Part shown: piece by piece, positions 51,783-60,375 of the stretch
Layout of the letters: every line of letters starts with the position of its first letter
Position numbering within the stretch: position 1 is the stretch's first letter
NCBI GenBank assembly: GCA_039028155.1
Contig: JBCCIS010000016.1
Location: forward strand, 25,491 to 89,490
DNA length: 64,000 nt
Direction of reading: 5' to 3'
DNA from: Pseudomonadota bacterium
Lineage (GTDB): Bacteria > Pseudomonadota > Alphaproteobacteria > SP197
Program-made: the position numbers and the translations under genes
The notes under the pieces: model-generated
Told to the model about the DNA's origin: nothing
What the model saw: only the letters and a program-made list of their open reading frames with translations
Database searches by the model: none

Positions 51783-52751
51783 TTGGTGGAATCTGACGCG
51801 AATGTGAAGCAGCGTTTTCTGCCGGTGGTTGCCCACGACGACTATGTCGCGCCGCTACCCGCCGGACACCGCTTCCCGATGGCCAAGTTCGCATTGCTGC
51901 TGGAGAGGGTCACGGCGTTGGGGCTGACCAGCCCGGAGTCCCTGCTGAAGCCCGGCCTGGTGTCGCGTCGTGTCCTGGGCCTGGTCCACCAGGCCGACTA
52001 TGTCGAGGCGGTGTTGAGCCAGACCCTGGACGAGCGGGCGGTCCGGCGAATCGGCGTTCCCGTGACGCCCGCCATGGCGCAACGCTCGCGCCGCGCCGTC
52101 GCCGGCACCATCTTGACCGCGCGCGCGGCGCTGAAGGCCGGGGTCGCCTGCAACACAGCCGGCGGCAGCCACCACGCCTTTCCCGGATACGGCGCCGGTT
52201 TCTGCGTCTTCAACGATGTCGCCGTCGCCGCGCGGATGATGCAGCGCGAGGGACTGGTGCGCCAGGTGCTCGTCATTGATCTGGATGTCCATCAAGGTGA
52301 CGGTACAGCCGCTGCATTCGACGGCGACGACAGCGTCTTTACATTTTCCGTCCACTGCGGTGTCAACTTCCCGGTGCGCAAACAGACAAGCGATCGGGAT
52401 ATCGCGTTGGAACCGGGAACCGGCGATGACGCCTATCTGGCCGTGCTGCACGACGCGCTCGGGCCGCTGATGGAACAGGTGCGTCCGGATCTGGTGATTT
52501 ATGTCGCCGGCGTCGATGCCCACACCGATGATCGGCTTGGCAAGCTGGCGCTGACGGACGACGGGCTCGAGGCGCGCGAAAGACTTGTGCTCACCATGTG
52601 CGCGCGTCATCGGGCGCCGGTCGCCTGTGTCATCGGTGGTGGCTATGACGACAATGTTGACGTGATCGCCCGTCGCCACGCTCTCGTCTTTGAGCAGGCC
52701 GCTGCGCTGTTGGCCGACGGCGAATTTGGCTGGGCGGCACCGCCGGCCTAA
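51783..52751 (+). CDS. Histone deacetylase/acetoin-utilisation (AcuC)-like metal amidohydrolase
   Basis: The 322-residue protein belongs to the class I/II deacetylase-like family. Metal and active-site residues are in NTAGGSHHAFPGYGAGFCVFND near 119-140, and in DLDVHQGDGTAAAF near 162-175. A late GVDAHTDDRLGKLAL near 240 completes the site. Bacterial members remove acetyl groups from amines such as acetylpolyamines. I choose the TTG at 51783 because GAGGG lies eight bases upstream; GTG at 51786 is also possible. The next gene starts 13 bases later. Substrate is unknown. Confidence 0.83.
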   Translation: MVESDANVKQRFLPVVAHDDYVAPLPAGHRFPMAKFALLLERVTALGLTSPESLLKPGLVSRRVLGLVHQADYVEAVLSQTLDERAVRRIGVPVTPAMAQRSRRAVAGTILTARAALKAGVACNTAGGSHHAFPGYGAGFCVFNDVAVAARMMQREGLVRQVLVIDLDVHQGDGTAAAFDGDDSVFTFSVHCGVNFPVRKQTSDRDIALEPGTGDDAYLAVLHDALGPLMEQVRPDLVIYVAGVDAHTDDRLGKLALTDDGLEARERLVLTMCARHRAPVACVIGGGYDDNVDVIARRHALVFEQAAALLADGEFGWAAPPA

Positions 52752-52764
52752 GGCAGGATCGGCC

Positions 52765-53706
52765 ATGGCCGATCAACATAAGCTGGGCGCGGGACAGGCC
52801 GACCGCCTTATCGCCATCGCCGCTCTCGTCACCGCGCCGCTGTTGTGGTCGTCGTCGACGATCCTGGTGCGTGCGCTGCACGAGACGTTGCCGGTGATCG
52901 GGTTCTCGTTCTGGCGCTGGCTCTTTGCCAGTCTGCTGCTGTTGCCGTTTGCCTGGCCCCATCTGCGGCGCGAATGGCCAGCTGTGCGCGCCAATATCGT
53001 CACCTTGGCCCTGGCTGGTTTTTTCGGCATTACGCTTTTTGCCGTCGTCTTGTTCAATGGCCTCAAACACACGACGGCGGTCAACACCGGTGTCATCAGC
53101 GCCAGCGAACCGCTGTGGATCGCGTTGGTCGCCTGGATCCTGTTGCGCGAACGATTGCGTCGCCTGCAGTGGGCGGGAATCGCGATCGGCGCCGTCGGTA
53201 TGATCGTTATCGCCAGCCAAGGCAGCGTGACGGGTCTCGCCCGGCTTCAATTGAACCAGGGCGATCTCCTGGTCATGGCCGCGGTCATCATCTGGGCGCT
53301 CTATTCGGTGTTGATTCACAAGCTCGCCGGATTGCTGCGCCCGGTCACCATCCTGATGGTCACGGCGTCGCTGGGTACGGTCTTTCATCTGCCGTTCTAC
53401 GGCTGGGAACTGGCGTCGGGCGAGGTCCTCACCTTCAATCTTGAGACCGTATTGGCGATCGGCTACGGCACGCTATTCAGCTCGCTGATCGCTTTCGGCG
53501 CCTGGACGCTCGGCGTAGGACGCGCTGGCGCCAACACCGCCGGCATTTTTCTCTATCTGATCCCGCCCTACACCATTGGCATGGCGGCGCTGATCCTGGG
53601 CGAGCCCTTGGAGCTCTACCACGTCGCCGGCGGCGTGATCATCGTCGCCGGCATTGTCGTTGCGACGCGACGGCGCCGTGTCGATCGCCCGCGCCCCGCC
53701 GATTGA
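52765..53706 (+). CDS. EamA/DMT superfamily transporter
   Basis: The 313-residue protein has about ten membrane helices in two EamA repeats (helix-rich LIAIAALVTAPLLWSSSTI near 15-33 and LLVMAAVIIWALYSVLIHK near 168-186). It probably exports a metabolite or amino acid. The ATG at 52765 follows the deacetylase-like stop by 13 bases, so the two may be an operon. The cargo is unknown. Confidence 0.85.
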   Translation: MADQHKLGAGQADRLIAIAALVTAPLLWSSSTILVRALHETLPVIGFSFWRWLFASLLLLPFAWPHLRREWPAVRANIVTLALAGFFGITLFAVVLFNGLKHTTAVNTGVISASEPLWIALVAWILLRERLRRLQWAGIAIGAVGMIVIASQGSVTGLARLQLNQGDLLVMAAVIIWALYSVLIHKLAGLLRPVTILMVTASLGTVFHLPFYGWELASGEVLTFNLETVLAIGYGTLFSSLIAFGAWTLGVGRAGANTAGIFLYLIPPYTIGMAALILGEPLELYHVAGGVIIVAGIVVATRRRRVDRPRPAD

Positions 53707-53800
53707 CCGCGGCATTGGGAGAGAAACCCTCTTGTCAGAACGTCGAGACTTCTTATCATGCATCGCGATGGTTCCGCCGGATCGGACGAAATGGCGGATT

Positions 53801-53998
53801 AAAAGGGAACCCGGTGCGCCGTACCCATCAGGGAGCAAATCCGGGGCTGTACCCGCAACTGTGTGCGGTAGGGGCGTGCTCATTCAACGCCACTGGGGGT
53901 GACCCTGGGAAGGCGAGCACATCTGTCCCGGTAACCGTGAGCCAGAAGACCTGCCAGGCAATCTGAAACCCTTTACTGGGGCGGGTGTCCCCATGGAA
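53801..53998 (+). ncRNA. Cobalamin (AdoCbl) riboswitch ahead of a metal ABC transporter
   Basis: Signature parts are in order: a GGGAACCCGGTG start near 53806, an AAATCCGGGGCTGTACCCGC block, the B12 box GCCACTG at 53889-53895, then TGGGAAGGCG and GCCAGAAGACCTGCC at 53941-53955. A further hairpin TGGGG/CCCCA (53977-53981 with 53989-53993) ends next to the GGAAG site of a small ORF and could be the expression platform. The genes it controls are a cluster A-I metal transporter. Confidence 0.93.
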
Positions 53999-54005
53999 GA
54001 TGTCA

Positions 54006-54143
54006 ATGCCTCCGCAAGCCATTCCGGCCGAAAGCCATCGTGAATTCAATCTCACGTCCGCCAGCACGCTCGACCACCTGATTGTGGTAGGTGTCGCCTG
54101 CGCGGGCCTATGGACGATCATCATCGCAACCTTCGGCGTTTGA
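54006..54143 (+). CDS. Small membrane protein, first gene after the cobalamin riboswitch
   Basis: An ATG at 54006 opens a 45-codon frame ending in TGA at 54141. Its C-terminal half is one hydrophobic helix (LDHLIVVGVACAGLWTIIIA) and the N-terminal half has a His and polar residues. GGAAG lies seven bases before the ATG. An ATG at 54000 in the same frame would add two residues. It ends 15 bases before the ATPase gene. I do not recognise it. It could be a small subunit of the transporter, as small CbtB-like proteins are for other cobalt systems. Confidence 0.5.
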   Translation: MPPQAIPAESHREFNLTSASTLDHLIVVGVACAGLWTIIIATFGV

Positions 54144-54158
54144 GTAAGCCTTAGGCGC

Positions 54159-54917
54159 ATGGCGCAGTCTGTGCTGCTTTCGGCCGCCGGGCTGACGCTC
54201 GGCTACCGGGACGTGACGGTCGTCGACGACGTCGCGTTCGAGCTTGCGCGCGGCGATGTGCTGGCCGTCGTCGGTCATAACGGGTCCGGTAAATCGACCC
54301 TGATCAAGACGTTGTTGGGCGCCTTGCCGCCACTGGCCGGTGACCTCGACTGGCATGCCGGGCGGCCTGAGACAATCGCCTATCTGGGCCAGCGGACCGA
54401 GTTCGACAGCCGCTTTCCCATCAGGGTTCGTGACCTCGCCGCCATGGGCGCCTGGTCCGGCCTGGGATTTCTCGGCCGCATAGACGACACCTGCCGCGCG
54501 CGTATCGGCACAGCGCTGGAGCGCACGGGCACCGCCCACATCGCCGACATGCCGCTCCACAAGCTTTCGGCGGGACAGCTGCAGCGCGCGCTGTTCGCCC
54601 GCACCATGGTCCAGGACGCGCCACTGATCCTGTTGGATGAACCATTCACCGCCGTCGATCAGACAACCGAAGCGGCGCTCTTGACCCTGATCGACGATTG
54701 GGCCGCTGAGGGACGCGCCGTTATCCTGGTGCTCCACGACCTCTCGGCGGTGCTGCAGCATTGTAACGCCGCGCTGCTGCTCGGCGACGGTCGCGCGCTT
54801 TTTGGCAGTCCGCGCGAAACACTGACGCCGAACAACCTGGTCGGTTACGGGTACCTCTCGAAGAGCCAGGCCGACTGGATCGAAGGCATGTACGCGCAAG
54901 AGGCCGGCCGTGTTTGA
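54159..54917 (+). CDS. Metal ABC transporter ATP-binding protein (ZnuC/CbtL-like)
   Basis: The 252-residue ATPase has Walker A GHNGSGKST near 40-48, the signature LSAGQLQRALFAR near 135-147 and Walker B LILLDEPF near 154-161. It resembles the ATPases of zinc/manganese/iron uptake systems. It is the first full gene after the riboswitch and small ORF. The stop overlaps the permease start by eight bases. In this context cobalt uptake is the best guess. Confidence 0.88.
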   Translation: MAQSVLLSAAGLTLGYRDVTVVDDVAFELARGDVLAVVGHNGSGKSTLIKTLLGALPPLAGDLDWHAGRPETIAYLGQRTEFDSRFPIRVRDLAAMGAWSGLGFLGRIDDTCRARIGTALERTGTAHIADMPLHKLSAGQLQRALFARTMVQDAPLILLDEPFTAVDQTTEAALLTLIDDWAAEGRAVILVLHDLSAVLQHCNAALLLGDGRALFGSPRETLTPNNLVGYGYLSKSQADWIEGMYAQEAGRV

Positions 54918-55821
54918 GTGGCTCGACTATGCCTTCATGATCCGCGCGTTGGCGGCGACCACGGTCTTGAGTTTTTCGGTCGCGCCCGTCGGCGCGTTCC
55001 TGGTCCTCAGGCGTCTTTCGCTCGCAGGCGAGGCCATGGCGCACGCCATCGTGCCGGGCATTGTCATCGCCTTCGTTATCGCCGGGTTGTCGGTTGCGTC
55101 GATGATCATCGGCGGCCTGACCGCCGGCATCGCGGTCGCGGCGCTGACCAGCCTTCTGGCGCGCATGACGATCATTCGCGAAGACGCGAGCCTAGCCTCG
55201 CTCTACCTGATCGCGCTCGCGCTCGGCATCTTCATCCTTTCGGCGGCGGGCTCGGCGGTGCCGCTGAAGAGTTTTCTGTTCGGCTCGATCCTGGGCATCG
55301 ACGACGGGACACTGATCCTGATCGGTGCCACAGCGACCATCACCCTGGTCAGCTTCGCCCTTTTCCTCCGCCCGTTGATTACCAACACCATCGATCCGGT
55401 GTTTCACGAAAGCCAGTCCAAACATTCCGGCTGGGTGACCCAGTGGTTCATGTTCCTGGTTGTGCTCAATCTGTTGGGCGCGTTCAAGGCGCTCGGCACG
55501 TTGATGGCGGTCGGCCTGATGATCCTGCCGGCGACGGCGGCGCGCTACTGGGTCTCGACGGTTACCGGCTACCTGATCGTCACTTTCGTGTTCGCGCTGC
55601 TCAGCTGCTGGGTCGGCCTGATCGTCTCGTTCTACTTGCCCGACGTGCCGTCGGGCCCGGCCATCGTTCTGGTGGCGGCCGTCTTTTTCGTCATCAGCCT
55701 GGTTTTCGCGCCGCACGGTTTCCATGCCGGCCTGCGCCTCAACCCGTTCCGCCGCCGGACTCTGCCGGCGGAGTTACCGAACCTCAAAAAGGGAGAAAAA
55801 GCCTATGAAGAAACTCTTTAG
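54910..55821 (+). CDS. Metal ABC transporter permease (ZnuB/CbtK-like)
   Basis: The 303-residue permease has about eight membrane helices and the ABC-3 pattern of the metal permeases: VAPVGAFLVLRRLSLAGEAMAHAIVPG near 25-50 in parts, and ALGTLMAVGLMILPATAARYW near 195-215. It overlaps the ATPase stop and the binding-protein start. It likely carries the metal ion across the inner membrane. Confidence 0.88.
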   Translation: MFEWLDYAFMIRALAATTVLSFSVAPVGAFLVLRRLSLAGEAMAHAIVPGIVIAFVIAGLSVASMIIGGLTAGIAVAALTSLLARMTIIREDASLASLYLIALALGIFILSAAGSAVPLKSFLFGSILGIDDGTLILIGATATITLVSFALFLRPLITNTIDPVFHESQSKHSGWVTQWFMFLVVLNLLGAFKALGTLMAVGLMILPATAARYWVSTVTGYLIVTFVFALLSCWVGLIVSFYLPDVPSGPAIVLVAAVFFVISLVFAPHGFHAGLRLNPFRRRTLPAELPNLKKGEKAYEETL

Positions 55822-56692
55822 TGTCCTGCTGGTGGCGGGCCTGGCGTTCGTCGCCACGCCCGCGGCAGCGCATGACGAGGAGAAGCTCAACGTCGTTGCC
55901 AGCTTCTCCATCCTTGGCGACATGGTGAGCCAGGTGACCGGCGATCTAGCCGAGGTCACGACCATCGTCGGCCCGGATGCGGATGCGCACATCTATACGC
56001 CCAGCGCGGGCGACGCCAAGGCCGTCGCCAATGCCGACGTGATCTTCGTCAATGGTCTGGGTTTCGAGACCTGGTCAGACACCCTGATCGAAACGTCAGG
56101 CACCGAAGCTGAGGTGTTCGTCGCGACCGAGGGTGTGACGCCCTTGATGGTCGAAGGCGAAACCGATCCACACGCGTGGAACGCGCTCACCAACGGCATG
56201 ATCTATGTCGACAACATCGCGAGCGCGATGGCGGATGTCGACCCCGACCACGCGGCGATCTACCAGGCCAATGCCGAGGCCTACAAGGAGCGGCTGGCCG
56301 ATCTGCACGAGCATGCCCTCGATGCCTTCGGCAAACTGCCCGACGATCACCGTACGGTCGTTACCGCGCACGACGCCTTCGGCTATCTGGCGGATGCCTA
56401 TGACCTGACCTTCCTTGCCCCGGTCGGCATCGACACCGAGGCCGAACCCTCGGCCCAAGAGCTCGCCGCGCTGATCGACCACCTCAACGAGCAGGGCGCC
56501 GGCGCGCTGTTTGTCGAGAACATCACCAGCCCGGCGCTGGTCGAGCAGATCGAGCGTGAAACCGGGCTCGAGATCGGCGGGCGGATCTACTCCGACGCGC
56601 TGTCGGAACGCGGCGGTCCGGCGACCAGTTACGAAGCGATGTTCCAGCACAATCTGGATGTGCTCATCCAGGCGCTCAGCGTTCAATCGTAA
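55805..56692 (+). CDS. Metal ABC transporter substrate-binding protein (cluster A-I, TroA/ZnuA-like)
   Basis: The 295-residue protein has a signal peptide (KKLFSVLLVAGLAFVATPAAA, first about 21 residues). Metal-binding residues are likely His in DADAHIYTPSAGD near 60, His in ETDPHAWNAL near 121, Glu/His in VTAHDAFGYL near 190 and Asp in IYSDALSE near 264. It lacks a long His-rich loop, which is common in zinc-binding ZnuA proteins, and this fits another metal such as cobalt. The start at 55805 overlaps the permease end by 17 bases. A terminator follows. Confidence 0.85.
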   Translation: MKKLFSVLLVAGLAFVATPAAAHDEEKLNVVASFSILGDMVSQVTGDLAEVTTIVGPDADAHIYTPSAGDAKAVANADVIFVNGLGFETWSDTLIETSGTEAEVFVATEGVTPLMVEGETDPHAWNALTNGMIYVDNIASAMADVDPDHAAIYQANAEAYKERLADLHEHALDAFGKLPDDHRTVVTAHDAFGYLADAYDLTFLAPVGIDTEAEPSAQELAALIDHLNEQGAGALFVENITSPALVEQIERETGLEIGGRIYSDALSERGGPATSYEAMFQHNLDVLIQALSVQS

Positions 56693-56714
56693 TCCGACGA
56701 TCCGGCACTTCTGC

Positions 56715-56753
56715 AAGAACCCCCGGGATGAGGTTTCCGGGGGTTCTTCTTTG
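56715..56753 (+). terminator. Rho-independent terminator of the metal transporter operon
   Basis: AAGAACCCCCGG (56715-56726) and CCGGGGGTTCTT (56737-56748) form a perfect 12-bp stem with a ten-base loop, followed by CTTTGG. It lies 22 bases after the binding-protein stop. Confidence 0.85.
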
Positions 56754-56854
56754 GTCGATTGCATGAACTTGCATATGACGTCGGTTATCTACGCCAATTG
56801 AGGCAAATGATACTCTGGAGCACATCAGATACAGATCTTTGACTGTGAGCCCGG

Positions 56855-57559
56855 ATGACCGACTCGACTGATGCCTTGACCCATGCCTGGGTGCTTGTAA
56901 CCGGCTTCGATGCCACGTTTTACGGCATCGTCGGCCTGTCGCTCAGGGTCAGCCTGAGCGCAGTTCTGCTGGCGACGCTGATCGGTCTGCCGTTGGGTGC
57001 GTGGATGGCACTGTCGCGATTTCCTGGCCGCGGCGCGCTGATCGCCGTGACCAGCGCCCTGATGGGCCTGCCGCCCGTGGTCGCGGGGCTTGCGATCTAC
57101 ATCCTGCTGTCGCGCGCCGGTCCGCTCGGCGAACTCGGCCTGCTGTTCACGCCCGAAGCGATGGTGATCGCCCAATGCCTGTTGGTCACCCCGATCATTG
57201 CGGCGTTAAGCCGACAGACCATTGCCGATCTGCATGGCGAGTATCACGAGCAACTGCGTTCCCTGAACGTGCGCAAGGGGCGCCTCGCGCTGACGCTGTT
57301 GTGGGAGGGTCGCTACAGCCTGATCACCGCGATCCTGGCCGGCTTCGGTCGGGCGAGCGCGGAGGTCGGCGCGGTCATGATCGTCGGCGGCAACATCGCC
57401 GGCGTCACGCGTGTCATGACGACCACCATCGCGCTGGAGACCAGCCGCGGCGATCTCGCCCTGGCGCTCGGCCTGGGCGTGGTGCTGCTGGCGATTACCC
57501 TGGGTGTCAACGCAATCGCCATGGGCATGCGCGGTGTCGCCTCGCGCGGCTACGCGTGA
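56855..57559 (+). CDS. tupB: Tungstate ABC transporter permease
   Basis: The 234-residue permease has about five membrane helices and the EAA-type loop GFGRASAEVGAVMIVGGNIAG near 162-182, which contacts the ATPase. It is a tungstate-type (TupB) permease by gene order and by the TupA gene that follows. The stop overlaps the ATPase start (GTGA). The operon lies about 100 bases after a terminator; the spacer has no clear regulator site that I can name. Confidence 0.88.
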   Translation: MTDSTDALTHAWVLVTGFDATFYGIVGLSLRVSLSAVLLATLIGLPLGAWMALSRFPGRGALIAVTSALMGLPPVVAGLAIYILLSRAGPLGELGLLFTPEAMVIAQCLLVTPIIAALSRQTIADLHGEYHEQLRSLNVRKGRLALTLLWEGRYSLITAILAGFGRASAEVGAVMIVGGNIAGVTRVMTTTIALETSRGDLALALGLGVVLLAITLGVNAIAMGMRGVASRGYA

Positions 57560-58329
57560 ACGCGGACCTGGCCATCCAAATGACCGCGCCGATGTCACGC
57601 GCGACACCCACGGAGGCGACCTTGCCACTGGTGGCGCGCTCGGTGTGTTACCAGGTCAAGGGAGAGACCTTGATCGACGATCTGACCGTCACGCTGGTTG
57701 GCGGGCCGCGCACGGTCGTGCTGGGCCCCAATGGTGCCGGCAAAAGCCTCTTCTTAAGGCTCTGTCACGGCCTCATTCTGCCGACCAGCGGCAGCCTGAC
57801 GTGGGCCGGTATCGAACAGGCGGATACCGCGCGCCGCCACCAGGCGATGGTGTTTCAAAAGCCTGTCCACCTACGCCGCTCCGCCGCCGCCAACATCGAC
57901 TATGCGTTGACGCGGCAGGGCATGGCGCGGGGCGCGCGCCAACGCCGGGTCGCCGATGCACTCGCGCTCGCCGGTTTGACACCGCTTGCCGATCGCTCGG
58001 CGCGCGTCTTGTCCGGTGGCGAGCAGCAGCGGCTCGCCCTGGCGCGCGCCTGGGCGACCGAGCCACAGGTTCTATTCCTGGACGAGCCGACCGCCAGCCT
58101 CGATCCCACGGCGACCCGCGCCGTCGAGACCCTCATCGCCGAGATCCATCGCGCAGGCGTCAAGATCGTCATGACCACGCACGATCTTGGTCAGGCGCGC
58201 CGTTTGGCCGACGAGATCCTCTTCATGCACCGGGGACGGTTACTGGAACGGCAACCGGCGGACACCTTTTTCGAGCAGCCGGAGACGGACGAAGCGGCCG
58301 CGTTCATCAAAGGAGAACTGTTGTGGTGA
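57556..58329 (+). CDS. tupC: Tungstate ABC transporter ATP-binding protein
   Basis: The 257-residue ATPase has Walker A GPNGAGKS near 57-64, signature LSGGEQQRLALARA near 151-164 and Walker B VLFLDEPTASLD near 171-182. A GTG at 57556 overlaps the permease stop; an ATG at 57580 is an alternative start. It powers tungstate uptake with TupB. The stop overlaps the binding-protein start. The ATPase resembles other molybdate/tungstate ATPases but lacks an obvious C-terminal MOP domain. Confidence 0.86.
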   Translation: MNADLAIQMTAPMSRATPTEATLPLVARSVCYQVKGETLIDDLTVTLVGGPRTVVLGPNGAGKSLFLRLCHGLILPTSGSLTWAGIEQADTARRHQAMVFQKPVHLRRSAAANIDYALTRQGMARGARQRRVADALALAGLTPLADRSARVLSGGEQQRLALARAWATEPQVLFLDEPTASLDPTATRAVETLIAEIHRAGVKIVMTTHDLGQARRLADEILFMHRGRLLERQPADTFFEQPETDEAAAFIKGELLW

Positions 58330-59168
58330 TCACCCGCGTTGCCGCATGGACACGCCGAACTCTTCTGGGTGTCATCGCCATTGCCCTGTTGGCAGCCACA
58401 CCCGTCATGGCCGACGACGAGAGCTTCATTATCGTCTCGTCGACCACGTCGACGGAAAACTCCGGCCTCTTTGCCTATCTCTTACCGATGTTCGAGGCGA
58501 AGACCGGCATCCAGGTGCGCGTCGTCGCCGTCGGCACCGGCAAGGCGATCCAGCAGGCGCGTGACGGCGATGCGGACGTGCTGTTCGTCCATCACAAACC
58601 GTCGGAAGAGGCGTTCGTCGCCGATGGGTTTGGTATCAGCCGTCACGACGTCATGTACAACGACTTCGTCCTCGTTGGCCCGTCTTCCGATCCCGCCGGC
58701 ATTGCTGGATCGAACGACATTGTCGCGGCGCTCAACACGATCGCGGATGAGGGCGCCGTCTTCGCCTCGCGCGGCGACGACAGCGGCACCAACAAGATAG
58801 AACTGGGCCTGTGGAAGGAGGCGGGCATCGCGCCGGACGACCAGCCGTGGTACCGCGCGACTGGCTCCGGCATGGGGGCGACGCTGAACACGGCGAGCGG
58901 CCTGGACGCCTATACGCTGACGGACCGCGCAACCTGGCTGGCGTTCCAGAACAAGGGCGATCTCGAGATCGTCGTCGAGGGCGACGGCCGCCTGTTCAAC
59001 CAGTATGGCATCATCCTGGTCAGCCCGGAACGCCATCCCCACGTGAAAGCCGGGGAGGGCCAAGACTTCATCGACTGGATCCTGTCGCCCGAGGGCCAGA
59101 ACGCCATCGCCGCCTTTGAGATCGACGGCCAACAACTCTTTTTCCCCAACGCCCGGCCGACGAGTTGA
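58323..59168 (+). CDS. tupA: Tungstate ABC transporter substrate-binding protein
   Basis: The 281-residue protein has a signal peptide (RTLLGVIAIALLAATPVMA, near 12-30). The mature part has the TupA oxyanion-binding start SSTTSTENSGLF near 39-50 and a later Arg/Ser/Gly region SRGDDSGTNKIE near 148-159. It binds tungstate in the periplasm. Two GTG codons in tandem (58323 and 58326) are possible starts. Tungsten use would point to a tungsten formate dehydrogenase elsewhere, in line with C1 metabolism. Confidence 0.88.
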   Translation: MVITRVAAWTRRTLLGVIAIALLAATPVMADDESFIIVSSTTSTENSGLFAYLLPMFEAKTGIQVRVVAVGTGKAIQQARDGDADVLFVHHKPSEEAFVADGFGISRHDVMYNDFVLVGPSSDPAGIAGSNDIVAALNTIADEGAVFASRGDDSGTNKIELGLWKEAGIAPDDQPWYRATGSGMGATLNTASGLDAYTLTDRATWLAFQNKGDLEIVVEGDGRLFNQYGIILVSPERHPHVKAGEGQDFIDWILSPEGQNAIAAFEIDGQQLFFPNARPTS

Positions 59169-59171
59169 GCG

Positions 59172-59332
59172 ACCCTCACCCTCCCGTCGCTCACGCGCCG
59201 GGCCCCTCCCTCTCCCGCAAACGGGAGAGGGGATAGCATCGCTGGCCATGATCCCTCGCCCCTACGTCAGTGGGGGAGAGGGTTGCGCAGGCTTGAGCGC
59301 GCCAGCGCCCTAGCCGGAGCTGGGTGAGGGGG
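59172..59332. repeat. Intergenic palindromic repeat, copy 3
   Basis: This copy begins CCCTCACCCTCCCGTCGC, contains CCCTCTCCCGCAAACGGGAG and GGGGGAGAGGGTTGCGCAGG, and ends GGAGCTGGGTGAGGGG. It matches 38351-38515 nearly throughout. It fills most of the spacer between tupA and the next gene. Confidence 0.8.
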
Positions 59333-59369
59333 TTACATAGTCGGTCGACGGACAAGGTGCGAACGAGAC

Positions 59370-60341
59370 ATGGCGATGCTCTATCCGCCCATCGAACCTT
59401 ATGCCGACGGGATGCTTGATGTTGGCGACGGCAACGCGATTGCGTGGGAGATGTCTGGCAACCCCGACGGCAAGCCCGCGCTTGTACTGCACGGCGGACC
59501 CGGCTCCGGGCGTTCGACGTCGACACGGCGATTCTTCGATCCTGATGTCTATAACATCATCCTGTTTGATCAGCGCGGCTGTGGAGAGAGCACGCCGCAC
59601 GCCAGCGACCCCGACTGCGACATGACCGTCAACACGACGGCTCACCTGATCGCCGATATGGAAAATCTACGCGCATATGTTGGTGTCGATCGTTGGCTCG
59701 TCTTCGGTCACTCCTGGGGTTGCACGCTCGCCCTGGCCTATGCCGAAGAACATCCCGAAGAGGTCGCCGCGCTGGTACTGGTCGGCGTGACGACATGTCG
59801 ACAATCGGAGATTGACTGGCTGTATCGCGGCATCGCGCCTTTGTTTCCCGAAGCGTGGGAGAGATTTCGCGCCGGAGTGTCGAAGGCGGAGCGGAATGGC
59901 GACCTGGTGGCGGCTTATCATCGCCGGTTGAACGATCCCGACGAGGCGGTGTGTCACAAGGCAGCGAGTGACTGGCACGACTGGGAGGGGTCGCTTTCCG
60001 CCGATCCCGGCGCAGCGCTGTCCGAGGCGTGGGCCGATCCGCGTTTTCGCCTGGCGCGGGCGCGCATCATCACCCACTACTTTCATCATGCGGCATGGCT
60101 GAGCAAAAACCAGATCCTGTGTGGCGCGCACGCCCTGGCCGGCATACCCGGCGTCATGGTACAGGGCCGCCTCGATCTGGAGGCTCCGTTGATGACGGCA
60201 TGGGACCTCGCGAAGGTCTGGCCGTCGGGCGACCTCGTCATCGTGCCCAACGCCGGCCACGGCGTGTCCGAAGCCGGCATGGGCGAGGCCATTACCGCCG
60301 CGACCGATCGGTTCGCGGCCGATCAGGGCATATGGTCCTAG
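59370..60341 (+). CDS. pip: Proline iminopeptidase
   Basis: The 323-residue enzyme is an S33 alpha/beta hydrolase that removes N-terminal proline from peptides. The catalytic Ser is in FGHSWGCTLALAYA near 111-124, with Asp in VQGRLDLEAP near 270 and His in PNAGHGVSE near 296. The oxyanion HGGPGSG is near 40-46, and DQRGCGEST follows. It has standard length. The neighbour on the far side is convergent. Confidence 0.92.
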   Translation: MAMLYPPIEPYADGMLDVGDGNAIAWEMSGNPDGKPALVLHGGPGSGRSTSTRRFFDPDVYNIILFDQRGCGESTPHASDPDCDMTVNTTAHLIADMENLRAYVGVDRWLVFGHSWGCTLALAYAEEHPEEVAALVLVGVTTCRQSEIDWLYRGIAPLFPEAWERFRAGVSKAERNGDLVAAYHRRLNDPDEAVCHKAASDWHDWEGSLSADPGAALSEAWADPRFRLARARIITHYFHHAAWLSKNQILCGAHALAGIPGVMVQGRLDLEAPLMTAWDLAKVWPSGDLVIVPNAGHGVSEAGMGEAITAATDRFAADQGIWS

Positions 60342-60375
60342 CGTGGATCCTGTTTGGATGGCATACGAATGCGCA

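Noticed and set aside
54159..56692. Plain zinc transporter ZnuABC
   Set aside because: The cobalamin riboswitch ahead of the operon and the lack of a His-rich loop in the binding protein make cobalt more likely, although zinc cannot be ruled out.
57504..59168. A continuous 554-codon frame through tupC into tupA
   Set aside because: Its first half is out of frame with the ATPase motifs; only the part from 58323 is TupA.
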